Origin: Chloroflexota bacterium | GTDB lineage: Bacteria > Chloroflexota > Anaerolineae > UBA4142 | Length of the DNA: 6,879 bases | Direction of reading: 5' to 3' | NCBI GenBank assembly: GCA_023380675.1 | Contig: JAMCRS010000109.1 | Span: forward strand, 1 to 6,879 | Shown here: one piece after another, positions 1-6,504 of the stretch | Layout: every line of letters starts with the position of its first letter | Numbering within the stretch: position 1 is the stretch's first letter | Program-made: the position numbers and the translations under genes | Notes under the pieces: model-generated | Told to the model about the DNA's origin: nothing | Databases searched by the model: none | What the model saw: only the letters and a program-made list of their open reading frames with translations

Positions 1-8
1 CGCAGAAA

Positions 9-698
9 TTAGTTGGTTTCATTTAGTCCAGGATCGATCAAGCCCCCGGCGAGATAGACGCTCGTCCCCGCGAGCGCGGTGACACCAATGATCAAATTGC
101 TCGTGGTCGTGGAAACTTTGGGCGGGAGCCCCATCACCAGGTCGTGGATCAGCACCTTGAGCGCGCCGGCGCCAATGCCCAACAATCCGGCAATCAGGCC
201 GGCGCCAAACATCAAGGGCCCACCGAAGTAGGCGCGCGCGCCGCGGTATTCGATCGTTTGCTGCATGGGTTGGTCATAGTAACTCCCGGCGAGCTCGAGC
301 CAGCCGGAAAAGGCGTCCTGATGCGCGACGGGCCGCCACCCCTCATGCCGCTGGAGAAACAGCGTCAACCAGGATGCCAGGAGAACGACCCCGAACGCGA
401 GAAAGAGGGGGCGCTGCGAGGAAACCAACGTGATCGACGCGCCGACCAGCGCGCCGACAATCGTGAACATCTCCAGAAACATGCCGACCTTGAGATTCGT
501 AATGCCGTCGCGCACGTACGCCGACGCCGAACCGCTCGAGGTGGCAATGACCGAAACGATACTGATCGCGATCGCGTGTTGGATGTCCAAGCCGAGCAAG
601 GTGAGCGCGGGGACCAGGACGACTCCGCCGCCCATGCCTGCCATGGCCCCGACAAAGCCAGCGACGATCGAGACGAAGAACAAGATGGGAAATGACAT
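9..698 (-). CDS. TauE/SafE family permease, C-terminally short (sulfite/organosulfonate exporter-like)
   Basis: This is an integral membrane protein of 229 residues. Hydrophobic helices lie at about residues 3-20, 24-36, 40-60, 70-92, 97-116, 160-188 and 198-220. The family fold is two inverted-topology repeats, and both glycine-rich entries are visible: GMGGG at 21-25 and GIGAGAL at 174-180, each followed by a polar Ser/Thr helix (SVIATSS near 49-55, STTTSN at 196-201). Family members are thought to move sulfite, sulfonates or related sulfur anions across the inner membrane; the substrate cannot be read from sequence. The start is backed by AGAGGG at 708-713, 9 nt upstream, and lies 35 nt after the lipoyl-protein stop, so it should be the last gene of the operon. 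It is odd at the end: the second repeat stops just after IDP, where the first repeat continues for about 50 residues (two helices). It is either truncated or affected by an assembly break, because the stop lies 8 nt from the window edge. Confidence 0.85.
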   Translation of the reverse strand: MSFPILFFVSIVAGFVGAMAGMGGGVVLVPALTLLGLDIQHAIAISIVSVIATSSGSASAYVRDGITNLKVGMFLEMFTIVGALVGASITLVSSQRPLFLAFGVVLLASWLTLFLQRHEGWRPVAHQDAFSGWLELAGSYYDQPMQQTIEYRGARAYFGGPLMFGAGLIAGLLGIGAGALKVLIHDLVMGLPPKVSTTTSNLIIGVTALAGTSVYLAGGLIDPGLNETN

Positions 699-733
699 TG
701 CGTTGAACCCTCTGAGGGCGAGTATGCGCAGCG

Positions 734-1189
734 CTAATCCATGCAGCGCATGCAGTTGATTTTCAGTTCTTCGATCTTTTCTCGGTACTGGTCGAACGCC
801 GCGGCGGCGTCGACGAGACTTGCGCGCTCCGCGTCCGCCTTGGTCGGGCGCAGCCTGACGAGCCAGCCCGCATCGTACGGCTCACGGTTCGCCATCAGAA
901 CGTCGCGGCGAAAAGTCGCTTCGTTCGTTTCCACGATTTCGCCCGAGAGCGGCGCCGGGAACGCGCCGACCCACTTTGCGGATTCGACCGTGACGAGTGC
1001 CTTGCCGCGCTCGATCGTCTTGCCGATCGCTTTGAATCGCAGCGAGACGAACTTGCCGCAGCGCGTTTGCGCGGGATCGGTCATGCCGCAGGTGACGATG
1101 CCGGACGCATCGTCGAACCGCACCCAAACGTCGTTCGGCACGTCGTACAGCAGGTCTTGAGGAAACACACAGCCGCGATAAACATTCAT
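734..1189 (-). CDS. GcvH-like lipoyl carrier protein 2 (LbpA-like, C-terminal CxxC)
   Basis: A 151-residue single-domain lipoyl/H-protein homologue. The predicted lipoyl-lysine is K72 in VESAKWVG (68-75), on the hairpin that presents the swinging arm, followed by the family signature SGEIVETNE (82-90) and the EPYDAGW patch (103-109). True H proteins usually read ESVKA at the loop; ESAKWVG marks this as a diverged carrier. Cysteines at C7 (GC pair), C34, C44 and a terminal CMRC (146-149) are unusual for GcvH. It lies 69 nt after its paralogue and 35 nt before the permease, with no glycine-cleavage genes nearby. I chose the ATG at 1189 because it places the GC pair at residues 6-7, exactly as in the paralogue. 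An in-frame GTG at 1198 would add three residues (stop unchanged), and neither start has a clear Shine-Dalgarno. The family call is firm; the sulfur-carrier role is inference. Confidence 0.88.
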   Translation of the reverse strand: MNVYRGCVFPQDLLYDVPNDVWVRFDDASGIVTCGMTDPAQTRCGKFVSLRFKAIGKTIERGKALVTVESAKWVGAFPAPLSGEIVETNEATFRRDVLMANREPYDAGWLVRLRPTKADAERASLVDAAAAFDQYREKIEELKINCMRCMD

Positions 1190-1258
1190 GGCATTCACGT
1201 GACGATCGGCGTGCGGCGTGGGAAGACAATCCGCTTGCGGCGCACCGCCGTCCTCAGC

Positions 1259-1696
1259 TCAGCCACACTTGATCCCTTCGGCGTCGAGGAATTTTTGATA
1301 CGCCGCGACGCCGTCCGCGCCGGTCACCAGGGTCGACTTGTCGGTATCCCAGTTCGCCGGCTTGATGCGCGCCACCCAGCCGTTCCCGTACGGATCATCG
1401 TTGATGATCGACGGCGTTTTCGTCGCGGCTTCGTTCGTCGCGACGACTTCGCCCGCGACCGGCAGCGGCACCGGTCCCACCCATTTCCCGCTCTCGACCG
1501 TGGCGACGCTTTTCCCTTTTTCCAGCGTCTTGGCCGTCTTTCTGACGGTGCACGAGATAAAGCGCTTGGCGAGGTTTTGCGCGACGTCGGTAACGCCGAC
1601 CGTCACCGTACCGTCCGATTCTGGCCGCGCCCACACGTGCTTTTCGGGCCAGTAATACAGCTCTTCAGGGATGTTGCAACCGTTGATAGTGCTCAT
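1259..1696 (-). CDS. GcvH-like lipoyl carrier protein 1 (LbpA-like)
   Basis: A 145-residue homologue of glycine-cleavage H protein. The lipoyl site is K71 in VESGKWVG (67-74). It is followed by AGEVVATNE (81-89), the NDDPYGNGW patch (99-107) and a C-terminal helix ending GIKCG. The N-terminal GC at 6-7, the P-x-x-L-Y block and VW at 21-22 match the second copy downstream, so the two are paralogues from an old duplication, although much of the rest differs. Lipoylated H proteins carry an aminomethyl group. The sulfur-oxidation homologues (LbpA) are thought to carry sulfur intermediates on the dithiolane, and the loop sequence, extra Cys (C7, C49, C144) and neighbours fit that branch better. 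The start is well supported: AAGGAG at 1708-1713 lies 11 nt upstream. It follows the zinc-finger gene by 67 nt, within the same transcription unit. No lipoate ligase or synthase is in view, so the lipoylation route is unknown. Confidence 0.92.
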   Translation of the reverse strand: MSTINGCNIPEELYYWPEKHVWARPESDGTVTVGVTDVAQNLAKRFISCTVRKTAKTLEKGKSVATVESGKWVGPVPLPVAGEVVATNEAATKTPSIINDDPYGNGWVARIKPANWDTDKSTLVTGADGVAAYQKFLDAEGIKCG

Positions 1697-1707
1697 GTTG
1701 TTGCCGA

Positions 1708-1713
1708 CTCCTT
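1708..1713 (-). promoter_or_regulatory. Ribosome binding site for lipoyl carrier 1
   Basis: Read on the minus strand this is AAGGAG, 11 nt before the ATG at 1696. It is the strongest Shine-Dalgarno in the left half of the window and fixes the start of lipoyl carrier 1. It may allow high expression of the carrier independently of the genes before it. Confidence 0.6.
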
Positions 1714-1763
1714 CAATTCAGACTGGTCAGGATCGTGTCCTGGGGATGGTCGGGGTGCTCCCC

Positions 1764-2018
1764 TTACAAATGATACAACAACATATCGAACGCGACGAGC
1801 TTGATCTCGCGGTCGAACTCTCGCAGAAAATCCGGGTCGGTGTTGCGCGGCTTGACCGGGTGCTCGTACGGCGCTCCGCAGATCGGGCAGTCGATCGCGT
1901 AGAATCGTTTTCCTCGTTCGGCGTCCACGCGCAGCGTGACCTGCGCGCCGTGCGCGTCCGCCAGGTGCCGGTGCACTGCTCCGCGCGAATCATCCAGATC
2001 GCAATAAGGACATTTCAT
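1764..2018 (-). CDS. Small zinc-finger protein (84 aa), function unknown
   Basis: I do not recognise a named family. The 84-residue protein opens with a classical C2H2 finger pattern: C3-x2-C6, then H18 and H23 in an HL-x3-H arrangement. A second Cys pair, C44-P-I-C47, is followed by H53, which could form a second metal site or a rubredoxin-like knuckle. The C-terminal third (about 60-84) is an amphipathic helix rich in acidic residues and Leu/Phe. Its start lies only 3 nt after the stop of the winged-helix gene, with no obvious Shine-Dalgarno, so translation is probably coupled to that gene. An ATG at 2018 giving MKCPYC at once leaves no better choice of start. It could bind nucleic acid, or act as a zinc-stabilised adaptor or metallochaperone for the Fe-S and lipoyl proteins around it. 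That is inference only. The reading frame and the ordered metal-ligand spacing make it a real gene. Confidence 0.8.
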   Translation of the reverse strand: MKCPYCDLDDSRGAVHRHLADAHGAQVTLRVDAERGKRFYAIDCPICGAPYEHPVKPRNTDPDFLREFDREIKLVAFDMLLYHL

Positions 2019-2021
2019 GGG

Positions 2022-2510
2022 TTACGCTGGGGGACGATGCAGCCTGGGCGGCGGGTTATCTTTCGCCAGGCCCGCGCGAGCGTGCTCCGCCATTTGCTCC
2101 TGGAGCGACTCGATCCACGCGACGATCCCGACGGCCGCATGCGTGCCACTCACCGCGTCCGCGTCCAAGGCCTGCGTGACCAGGCCCATCTGCGCGAGGT
2201 CTTTGACCCGTTCCGACAAGTCGACACGCGTCGTGTTCGTGACGCGCATCAATTCCGAAAGGATGACGCCGTCCGAGCCCCCCAGCGCGCTCAAGAGCCG
2301 GTAGTTGAGCGGGTCGGCGGCGAGTCGGAGCGCCCGCAGCAGCCAATCGCGCGTCGTCGCCTCGATTTGCGCGTCGTCACGCTGAAACGCTTCCACCCAG
2401 CCGACAAAGTCGCTCGCGGTTTCGAGCCGATCGATCCGGTCGAGCGCGATGAGCGCGTTGCGCAGCCGAGCCCACAGGCCCTCGACAATATCTGCAGCGG
2501 GATCGCTCAT
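2022..2510 (-). CDS. Winged-helix-like protein (162 aa), uncharacterised
   Basis: A 162-residue cytoplasmic protein with no signal peptide or membrane helix. Residues 1-66 are helical, with a Leu/Arg-rich amphipathic start (about 8-30). Residues 67-135 look like a winged helix-turn-helix of the ArsR/MarR kind: DPLNYRLLSAL as helix 1, ILSELMRVT as helix 2, TTRVDLSERVKDLAQMGLV as the recognition helix and the start of the wing. A final helix (128-148) and a Pro/Arg-rich tail end the protein. There are no Cys residues, so a redox-sensing ArsR mechanism through thiols is not available. The ATG at 2510 overlaps the stop of the membrane oxidoreductase as ATGA, which fixes the start and indicates translational coupling. 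The same frame stays open upstream to 2924, but that part only shadows the oxidoreductase. It may be a regulator of the operon or a structural partner; the coupling favours constant stoichiometry with the enzyme. Function is not established. Confidence 0.78.
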   Translation of the reverse strand: MSDPAADIVEGLWARLRNALIALDRIDRLETASDFVGWVEAFQRDDAQIEATTRDWLLRALRLAADPLNYRLLSALGGSDGVILSELMRVTNTTRVDLSERVKDLAQMGLVTQALDADAVSGTHAAVGIVAWIESLQEQMAEHARAGLAKDNPPPRLHRPPA

Positions 2511-4618
2511 GTCGCCGCAACCGCCTCGGGCAGCGGCGCGGAAGCCTGGACCGGACGCGGCTTGGGTTTGTCTTCGCGAATCGCCTCGACCACGAGCTCG
2601 ATGAGGTCCTTGACGACGACCCGGCCTTCGTTGCCGGAGGTCTTGACCGCATCGGTGTACATCGCGACGTCTTTTGGGCACGCGACGATGAAAAGCGGCA
2701 CGTCTTTGCGAAACGGATCGTCCAATACCTTCAGCGCCTCGCGGATGCGATTCTCGGCCGGCTTTTCGCCGGGCACGCCTTGCCCTTTCCAGATCTGTCC
2801 ACCGCCGGCGCCGCAGCAGAACGAGTTCTCGCGATTGCGCGGCATCTCGATCAGGTCGACGCCGGTCTTGCGAATCACTTCGCGCGGCGCGTCGAACACG
2901 CGATTGTAGCGCCCGAGATAACACGGGTCATGATAGGTCGCACGATAGCTCAGCGGCCGCGAAACCTCTAGTTTGCCTTCTCTGAAAAGGTAGGCCAGCG
3001 CCTGGGAGTAATGTGCGACCTTGTAATCCTTGCCCAGCTTGGCGTACTCGAACCGCAGCGCGTTCATCGTATGCGGGTCCGTGGTCAGGATGCCTTGGCG
3101 GAATTGGGCCTGGCCGATCGCGGCGATGTTGTGCTCCGCCAGCATCTCGAATAGGCCCTCCTCACCGGCGCGTCGCGCGTCGTTCCCGGAATTCCATTCC
3201 GCTTCGTACAGAATGCCATAATCCACACCGGCGTTGCGCAACACGCGCGCCACCGTGCGCGTCAACTCCTGGCCGCGCGGGTCGAAGGACGCATAGTCGC
3301 CGACGAACCAGAGATAGTCGACGGGTTCCTTGCGCGCGTCCTTGACTTTGAAATCGAGCCCCTGCGTCCACTTGGCGCGTGTGCGCGCCGACTGGCCGAA
3401 GGAGTTGCCCTGCTTGGCGAAATTCTCCAGAGACTTTTGAAGGTTCGAGTCGATCGCGTCGCCTTCGCCGATCAGACCGCGCCGAATATCGATAATGTCC
3501 GTCATCGGCGCGTTGCCGACCGGGCAAACTTCGACACACGCACCGCAGGTCGTGCAGGCCCAGACCGCTTCCTTCGTGATCGCGAAATCCAAAAGCGAAG
3601 GGGACGACCTGCCGCCGGCAAACTCGGTCAGGTGCTGATTGAGATAGTAGCGCTTGTTGATCTCGAGCGCGGCCGGCGAAAGCTCTGTGCCCGCGGCATA
3701 CGCCGGGCACGCGTCCTGGCAGCGATTACACATGATGCATGCGTACGAATCCATGATCTGATGCCAGGACAGGTCATCCAGCTTTTTTGCCGCGACGCCG
3801 TTCACGTCTTCGGTGGTCGCGACGGGACGGTCGCGATACAGGAACCAATTGAGCGGGGCAAAGAAGATGTGGACGTGCTTGGAGAGCGCGAAATACGGGA
3901 AGAAGAGCAGAATCAGGCCCAGCGCGGTCCACCAGGTCACGTGAATTCCGATCTGCAGGGCCGCCGGCGACAAGAGACTGAGCGGAATCGCCAACAAACT
4001 CGCGGTGGGTTCCAGCAAGTCACCGCGGCTGCTGGCCGCGAGCTGAAAACCCTGTCCGAGCCAGCGCGAGCCGACGTGCAGTAGGATAAAGCCGCCGACA
4101 ATCAACGAGTCGCGGCGAATCGCGCCGGCGCGCACGCGCGGGTCGAGCAAGACGTTTTCGCGGATACTGAACGCCGGGTCTTTGCGGACGAAACGCCGGA
4201 CGAGAAAGAAGACCACTCCGATCAATACGCCCACGCTGAGCAGATCTGCGGCGAGGTTGTAGAGGTTGAACAACGGCGCGAGCGTCCAGGTCGATTCCGG
4301 ATGAAGCGTTTCGTATCCAGAGAAGAAACCCTCTGCTGCATCCGACACGTTGACGAGGAAGTAAAAAGAAAAGCCCGCAAAGACCATAAAGTGAAAGAGA
4401 CCGACGAGCGGGCGATTAAGCCAAACCGGAAGATTCGTGCCGACGAGGAGTATTTGCGCGAGCAAGCGCTCCTTGAGCGTCTTGGCGACGTAATTCCAAT
4501 CCGGCCGCCCGCGCCCGCGCGCAATGGCGCGGACAATTCGGTACGCCAGCAAGGCCGTCCAGGATAACATGGCGATGGCGAAAAGGACGAACGCGGTTTT
4601 TTCAGCAAGTGTGAGCAT
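2507..4618 (-). CDS. Membrane Fe-S oxidoreductase, ETF:(mena)quinone oxidoreductase type (EMO-like, HdrD/NarI fusion)
   Basis: 703 residues combining a membrane domain with a soluble HdrD-like part. Residues 1-255 hold about six hydrophobic helices (3-28, 66-91, 115-141, 171-190, 203-222, 226-247), with His at 76, 181, 226, 248 and 250 as possible heme b ligands, as in NarI-like domains. Two [4Fe-4S] motifs follow: C294, C297, C300, C304 and C355, C358, C361, C365. The C-terminal CCG module has C566 (HDPC), C601-C602 (CCGAGGG) and C647 (ACPKD). Family members pass electrons from reduced ETF to quinone in anaerobes and actinobacteria, and etfBA directly upstream supports that here. The first CCG repeat has lost all its Cys (D441, N476, D514, T517), and the last Cys of the second is D650. 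The start is backed by GGAG at 4624-4627, 5 nt away, and the stop overlaps the next start. The Pro/Ala-rich tail after 683 looks unstructured. Function is by family and context; the electron acceptor is inferred. Confidence 0.88.
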   Translation of the reverse strand: MLTLAEKTAFVLFAIAMLSWTALLAYRIVRAIARGRGRPDWNYVAKTLKERLLAQILLVGTNLPVWLNRPLVGLFHFMVFAGFSFYFLVNVSDAAEGFFSGYETLHPESTWTLAPLFNLYNLAADLLSVGVLIGVVFFLVRRFVRKDPAFSIRENVLLDPRVRAGAIRRDSLIVGGFILLHVGSRWLGQGFQLAASSRGDLLEPTASLLAIPLSLLSPAALQIGIHVTWWTALGLILLFFPYFALSKHVHIFFAPLNWFLYRDRPVATTEDVNGVAAKKLDDLSWHQIMDSYACIMCNRCQDACPAYAAGTELSPAALEINKRYYLNQHLTEFAGGRSSPSLLDFAITKEAVWACTTCGACVEVCPVGNAPMTDIIDIRRGLIGEGDAIDSNLQKSLENFAKQGNSFGQSARTRAKWTQGLDFKVKDARKEPVDYLWFVGDYASFDPRGQELTRTVARVLRNAGVDYGILYEAEWNSGNDARRAGEEGLFEMLAEHNIAAIGQAQFRQGILTTDPHTMNALRFEYAKLGKDYKVAHYSQALAYLFREGKLEVSRPLSYRATYHDPCYLGRYNRVFDAPREVIRKTGVDLIEMPRNRENSFCCGAGGGQIWKGQGVPGEKPAENRIREALKVLDDPFRKDVPLFIVACPKDVAMYTDAVKTSGNEGRVVVKDLIELVVEAIREDKPKPRPVQASAPLPEAVAAT

Positions 4619-4623
4619 TGAGA

Positions 4624-4627
4624 CTCC
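4624..4627 (-). promoter_or_regulatory. Ribosome binding site for the membrane oxidoreductase
   Basis: GGAG on the minus strand, 5 nt before the ATG at 4618. It supports that start for the 703-residue protein. The 79-nt gap before it, after etfA, shows no convincing terminator, so the gene is expected to be read through from etfBA. Confidence 0.5.
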
Positions 4628-4697
4628 GTGTCAAACACGCCAAAGCCGGTCGACGGACTGGGCTGGGCAATTTCCGGGCCGGCTGGCCGGTCGCGAG

Positions 4698-5675
4698 CTA
4701 GGCGGCGGCTTTGATCTTCTCGGTCAGCGCCGGCACGACGTCAAACAAGTCCGCGGCGATGCCGTAGTGGGCCACGTCGAAGATGGGCGCCTGCGGGTCC
4801 GAATTGATCGCGATAATCAATCCGGCGTCGCGCATCCCTTCGAGGTGTTCGGGCGCGCCGCTGATCCCCACGGCGAGATATAACTTTGGCTTGACCTTGG
4901 AGCCCGATTTGCCGACTTGCCGGGCTTTGGGGAGCCAGCCATTGTCGACGATCGGCCGCGACGACGAGAGCGCGCCGCCCAGGGCATTTGCCAGCTCCTC
5001 GACGAGTTCGAGATTGTCCGCCGACTGAATGCCGCGTCCAACGCTGACGAGAACATCCTGCTTGGTGATATCGACGTCCGCCGCTTCCGGTTCGATCAGC
5101 TGCTTGAAGCGCACGCCGCCGCCTCCGTTGATGGCGAGCGGCGCTTTGAGTTCTTCGACCGGCGCGGTGCCGGTTGCCTTGCCCGCGTCCGCGCTGAAGG
5201 ATCCCGCGAGGACGGAGACGATCATCTGATCTCCGGCCGCTTCGGCGTCGGCGAAGAGCTTGCCGCCGTAGATCTGCGCGGTCGCGACGATCTTACCGTC
5301 TTCCACGCGCAGACGGTTGCAGTAGGCGACGAGCGGGATGCTCAGCAACGCCGAGACGCCCGCGGCGAGGTCCATGCCCATCGAGGTGTTGCCGACCAAC
5401 AAGAGGCGCGGCGCCCGCTCGCGGACCAATTCTCCGAGCGCGTGCTTGTACGCGGTCGGATTGAAATTGGCGAGGCGCACATCCGCGACGCACAAGACGC
5501 CGTCCGCTTTGCCGAGCTCGTCGGCGAGACCGGCGCACTGCGAGCCGATCAACACGGCATATAGTTTGCCGCCGAGGGTGTCCGCGATCTCGCGTCCCTG
5601 ACCAAGCATCTCGAACGTGGTGTCGCCGATTCTTCCCTTCAGGTGTTCGACGACGACAAAGACATCATTTGACAT
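4698..5675 (-). CDS. etfA: Electron transfer flavoprotein, alpha subunit
   Basis: 325 residues, the usual length. ETF alpha binds the redox-active FAD and with EtfB moves electrons from flavin dehydrogenases to a membrane quinone reductase. The N-terminal Rossmann-like domain (1-190) begins with VFVVVEHLKG. The C-terminal FAD domain carries GRGI (213-216), SSR (238-240), DNGWLPKARQVGKSG (244-258), GISGAPEHLEGM (270-281) and DPQAPIFDVAHYGIAADL (293-310). Residues matching human ETF alpha R249, T266 and H286 are R240, S257 and H277, so flavin contacts look intact; the Gln next to the Thr in human ETF is K256 here. I chose the ATG at 5675, not the ATG at 5690: MSNDVFVVVEH fits the family start, GGAG at 5685-5688 lies 9 nt upstream, and the longer version would begin inside that site. 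It follows etfB by 46 nt and precedes the membrane oxidoreductase by 79 nt. Whether this ETF is canonical or bifurcating is not decided. Confidence 0.95.
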   Translation of the reverse strand: MSNDVFVVVEHLKGRIGDTTFEMLGQGREIADTLGGKLYAVLIGSQCAGLADELGKADGVLCVADVRLANFNPTAYKHALGELVRERAPRLLLVGNTSMGMDLAAGVSALLSIPLVAYCNRLRVEDGKIVATAQIYGGKLFADAEAAGDQMIVSVLAGSFSADAGKATGTAPVEELKAPLAINGGGGVRFKQLIEPEAADVDITKQDVLVSVGRGIQSADNLELVEELANALGGALSSSRPIVDNGWLPKARQVGKSGSKVKPKLYLAVGISGAPEHLEGMRDAGLIIAINSDPQAPIFDVAHYGIAADLFDVVPALTEKIKAAA

Positions 5676-5721
5676 GGCTCTCTGCTCCATCGAGGGCGTA
5701 AGCGCAACGGGAGTCTGCGTC

Positions 5722-6489
5722 TTACTTCAAGAGGGTTTTTTCTTTCAGGATTCCGATCACCCGCTCCGCCACGGCGCTCGCGTCTCCGTCGATCATTTCC
5801 GCGTGCCGGCCGCTCTCGGGCTTGAAGAGGCGGCGGATACGCACGCCCGCGTCGACCTTGCCGTCGGTCGGCGTGAGTGGATCGATCTTTTTTTCCTTCA
5901 TCATCGCGCGCACCTTGGAAATCGGCGCGTAGCGCGGCGCCTGCGGCGCCGCTTGAATTCCCAGCACCGCCGGCAGGTCCACTTCGAATTCGGCGAGCAT
6001 TCCGCCGGCATACTCTTTGCGCACGGTCGCGCATTTGCCATTCACGGCGACGCCGGTGACGACACTGACGTGAGGGATGTTCAGATAGGTCGCGAGCAAC
6101 ACGGCGTTCTGCCCATCCAGGTCTTCGACGGACTGCACGCCAGTCAAGATCAAGTCGTGCGGCAGGGTCTTGATCGCGTCGGCGAACAGTTTTGCCGCTT
6201 GATGGCTCGTCGCGCCGCCGGCGAAATCCCCTTCGATCTTGACCGCCTTGTCCGCGCCCTTCGCCAGGCAAGTGAACAGCGTGTTGTCGACCTCCGGCGC
6301 GTCGAGCGCGAGGCAGGTCACGGTGCCGCCCGCTTGTTCCTTTAACAGCAGCGCCTGCTCGAGCGCCCAATCGTCGAACTCGTTGACGACGAGCTTGAGA
6401 AAATCGCGATTCAGCGCCGTACCTTCTTCATTCAATTCCAGGTCCTCGACCAGGTCGGGAACCTGCTTGATGCAAACGATAATGTCCAC
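5722..6489 (-). CDS. etfB: Electron transfer flavoprotein, beta subunit
   Basis: 255 residues, normal for EtfB. It forms the ETF heterodimer with EtfA and holds AMP (or a second FAD in bifurcating ETFs). The start IIVCIKQVPD (3-12) is the family hallmark. NEFDDWALEQALLLKE (36-51) matches the usual NPxDExALEEAL helix. The nucleotide loop DLDGQNAVLLATYLNIPHVS (123-142) matches the usual DGDTGQVGPxLAExLGIPxVT pattern, and the segment around 160-200 is the partner-recognition region. I chose a GTG start at 6489: it puts the hallmark at the N terminus and has GGAGG at 6494-6498, 4 nt away. An upstream ATG at 6564 would add 25 residues encoded by the A+T-rich repeat spacer, which have no family counterpart. 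It is first in the block after the spacer, so a promoter may serve etfB onward. The loop has LDG instead of the more common DGDT; the effect on AMP versus FAD binding is unknown. Confidence 0.95.
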   Translation of the reverse strand: MDIIVCIKQVPDLVEDLELNEEGTALNRDFLKLVVNEFDDWALEQALLLKEQAGGTVTCLALDAPEVDNTLFTCLAKGADKAVKIEGDFAGGATSHQAAKLFADAIKTLPHDLILTGVQSVEDLDGQNAVLLATYLNIPHVSVVTGVAVNGKCATVRKEYAGGMLAEFEVDLPAVLGIQAAPQAPRYAPISKVRAMMKEKKIDPLTPTDGKVDAGVRIRRLFKPESGRHAEMIDGDASAVAERVIGILKEKTLLK

Positions 6490-6493
6490 AAGA

Positions 6494-6498
6494 CCTCC
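6494..6498 (-). promoter_or_regulatory. Ribosome binding site deciding the etfB GTG start
   Basis: GGAGG on the minus strand, 4 nt before GTG at 6489. Spacing is short but the core is perfect. It selects GTG over the ATG at 6564, whose upstream bases lie in the A+T-rich spacer and offer no comparable site. Confidence 0.6.
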
Positions 6499-6504
6499 AA
6501 GGAC

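Noticed and set aside
708..718. Palindrome CCCTC-T-GAGGG before the permease gene
   Set aside because: A five-base stem with a one-base loop is too small to form a real hairpin. It simply overlaps the Shine-Dalgarno of the permease.
734..1696. Glycine cleavage system (gcvH proper)
   Set aside because: The lipoyl loop departs from ESVKA, there are two copies with extra Cys, and gcvT/gcvP are absent. It cannot be fully excluded, because genes outside the window are unseen.
1671..2909. Plus-strand open frame of 412 codons
   Set aside because: It lies opposite four minus-strand genes with clear motifs and coupled starts. Its translation is Arg/Ala/Val-rich with no domain, as expected for an antisense shadow in G+C-rich DNA. 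The other long plus-strand frames were rejected for the same reason.
2511..2924. N-terminal extension of the winged-helix frame
   Set aside because: The extra 138 codons lie wholly inside the oxidoreductase gene and read as an Arg-rich shadow. The ATG at 2510, overlapping the stop as ATGA, is the sensible start.
4676..4693. GGCCGG-rich hairpin between etfA and the oxidoreductase as a terminator
   Set aside because: The stem is only about 4 bp and there is no T-run on the minus strand. Expected G+C-rich self-complementarity explains it.
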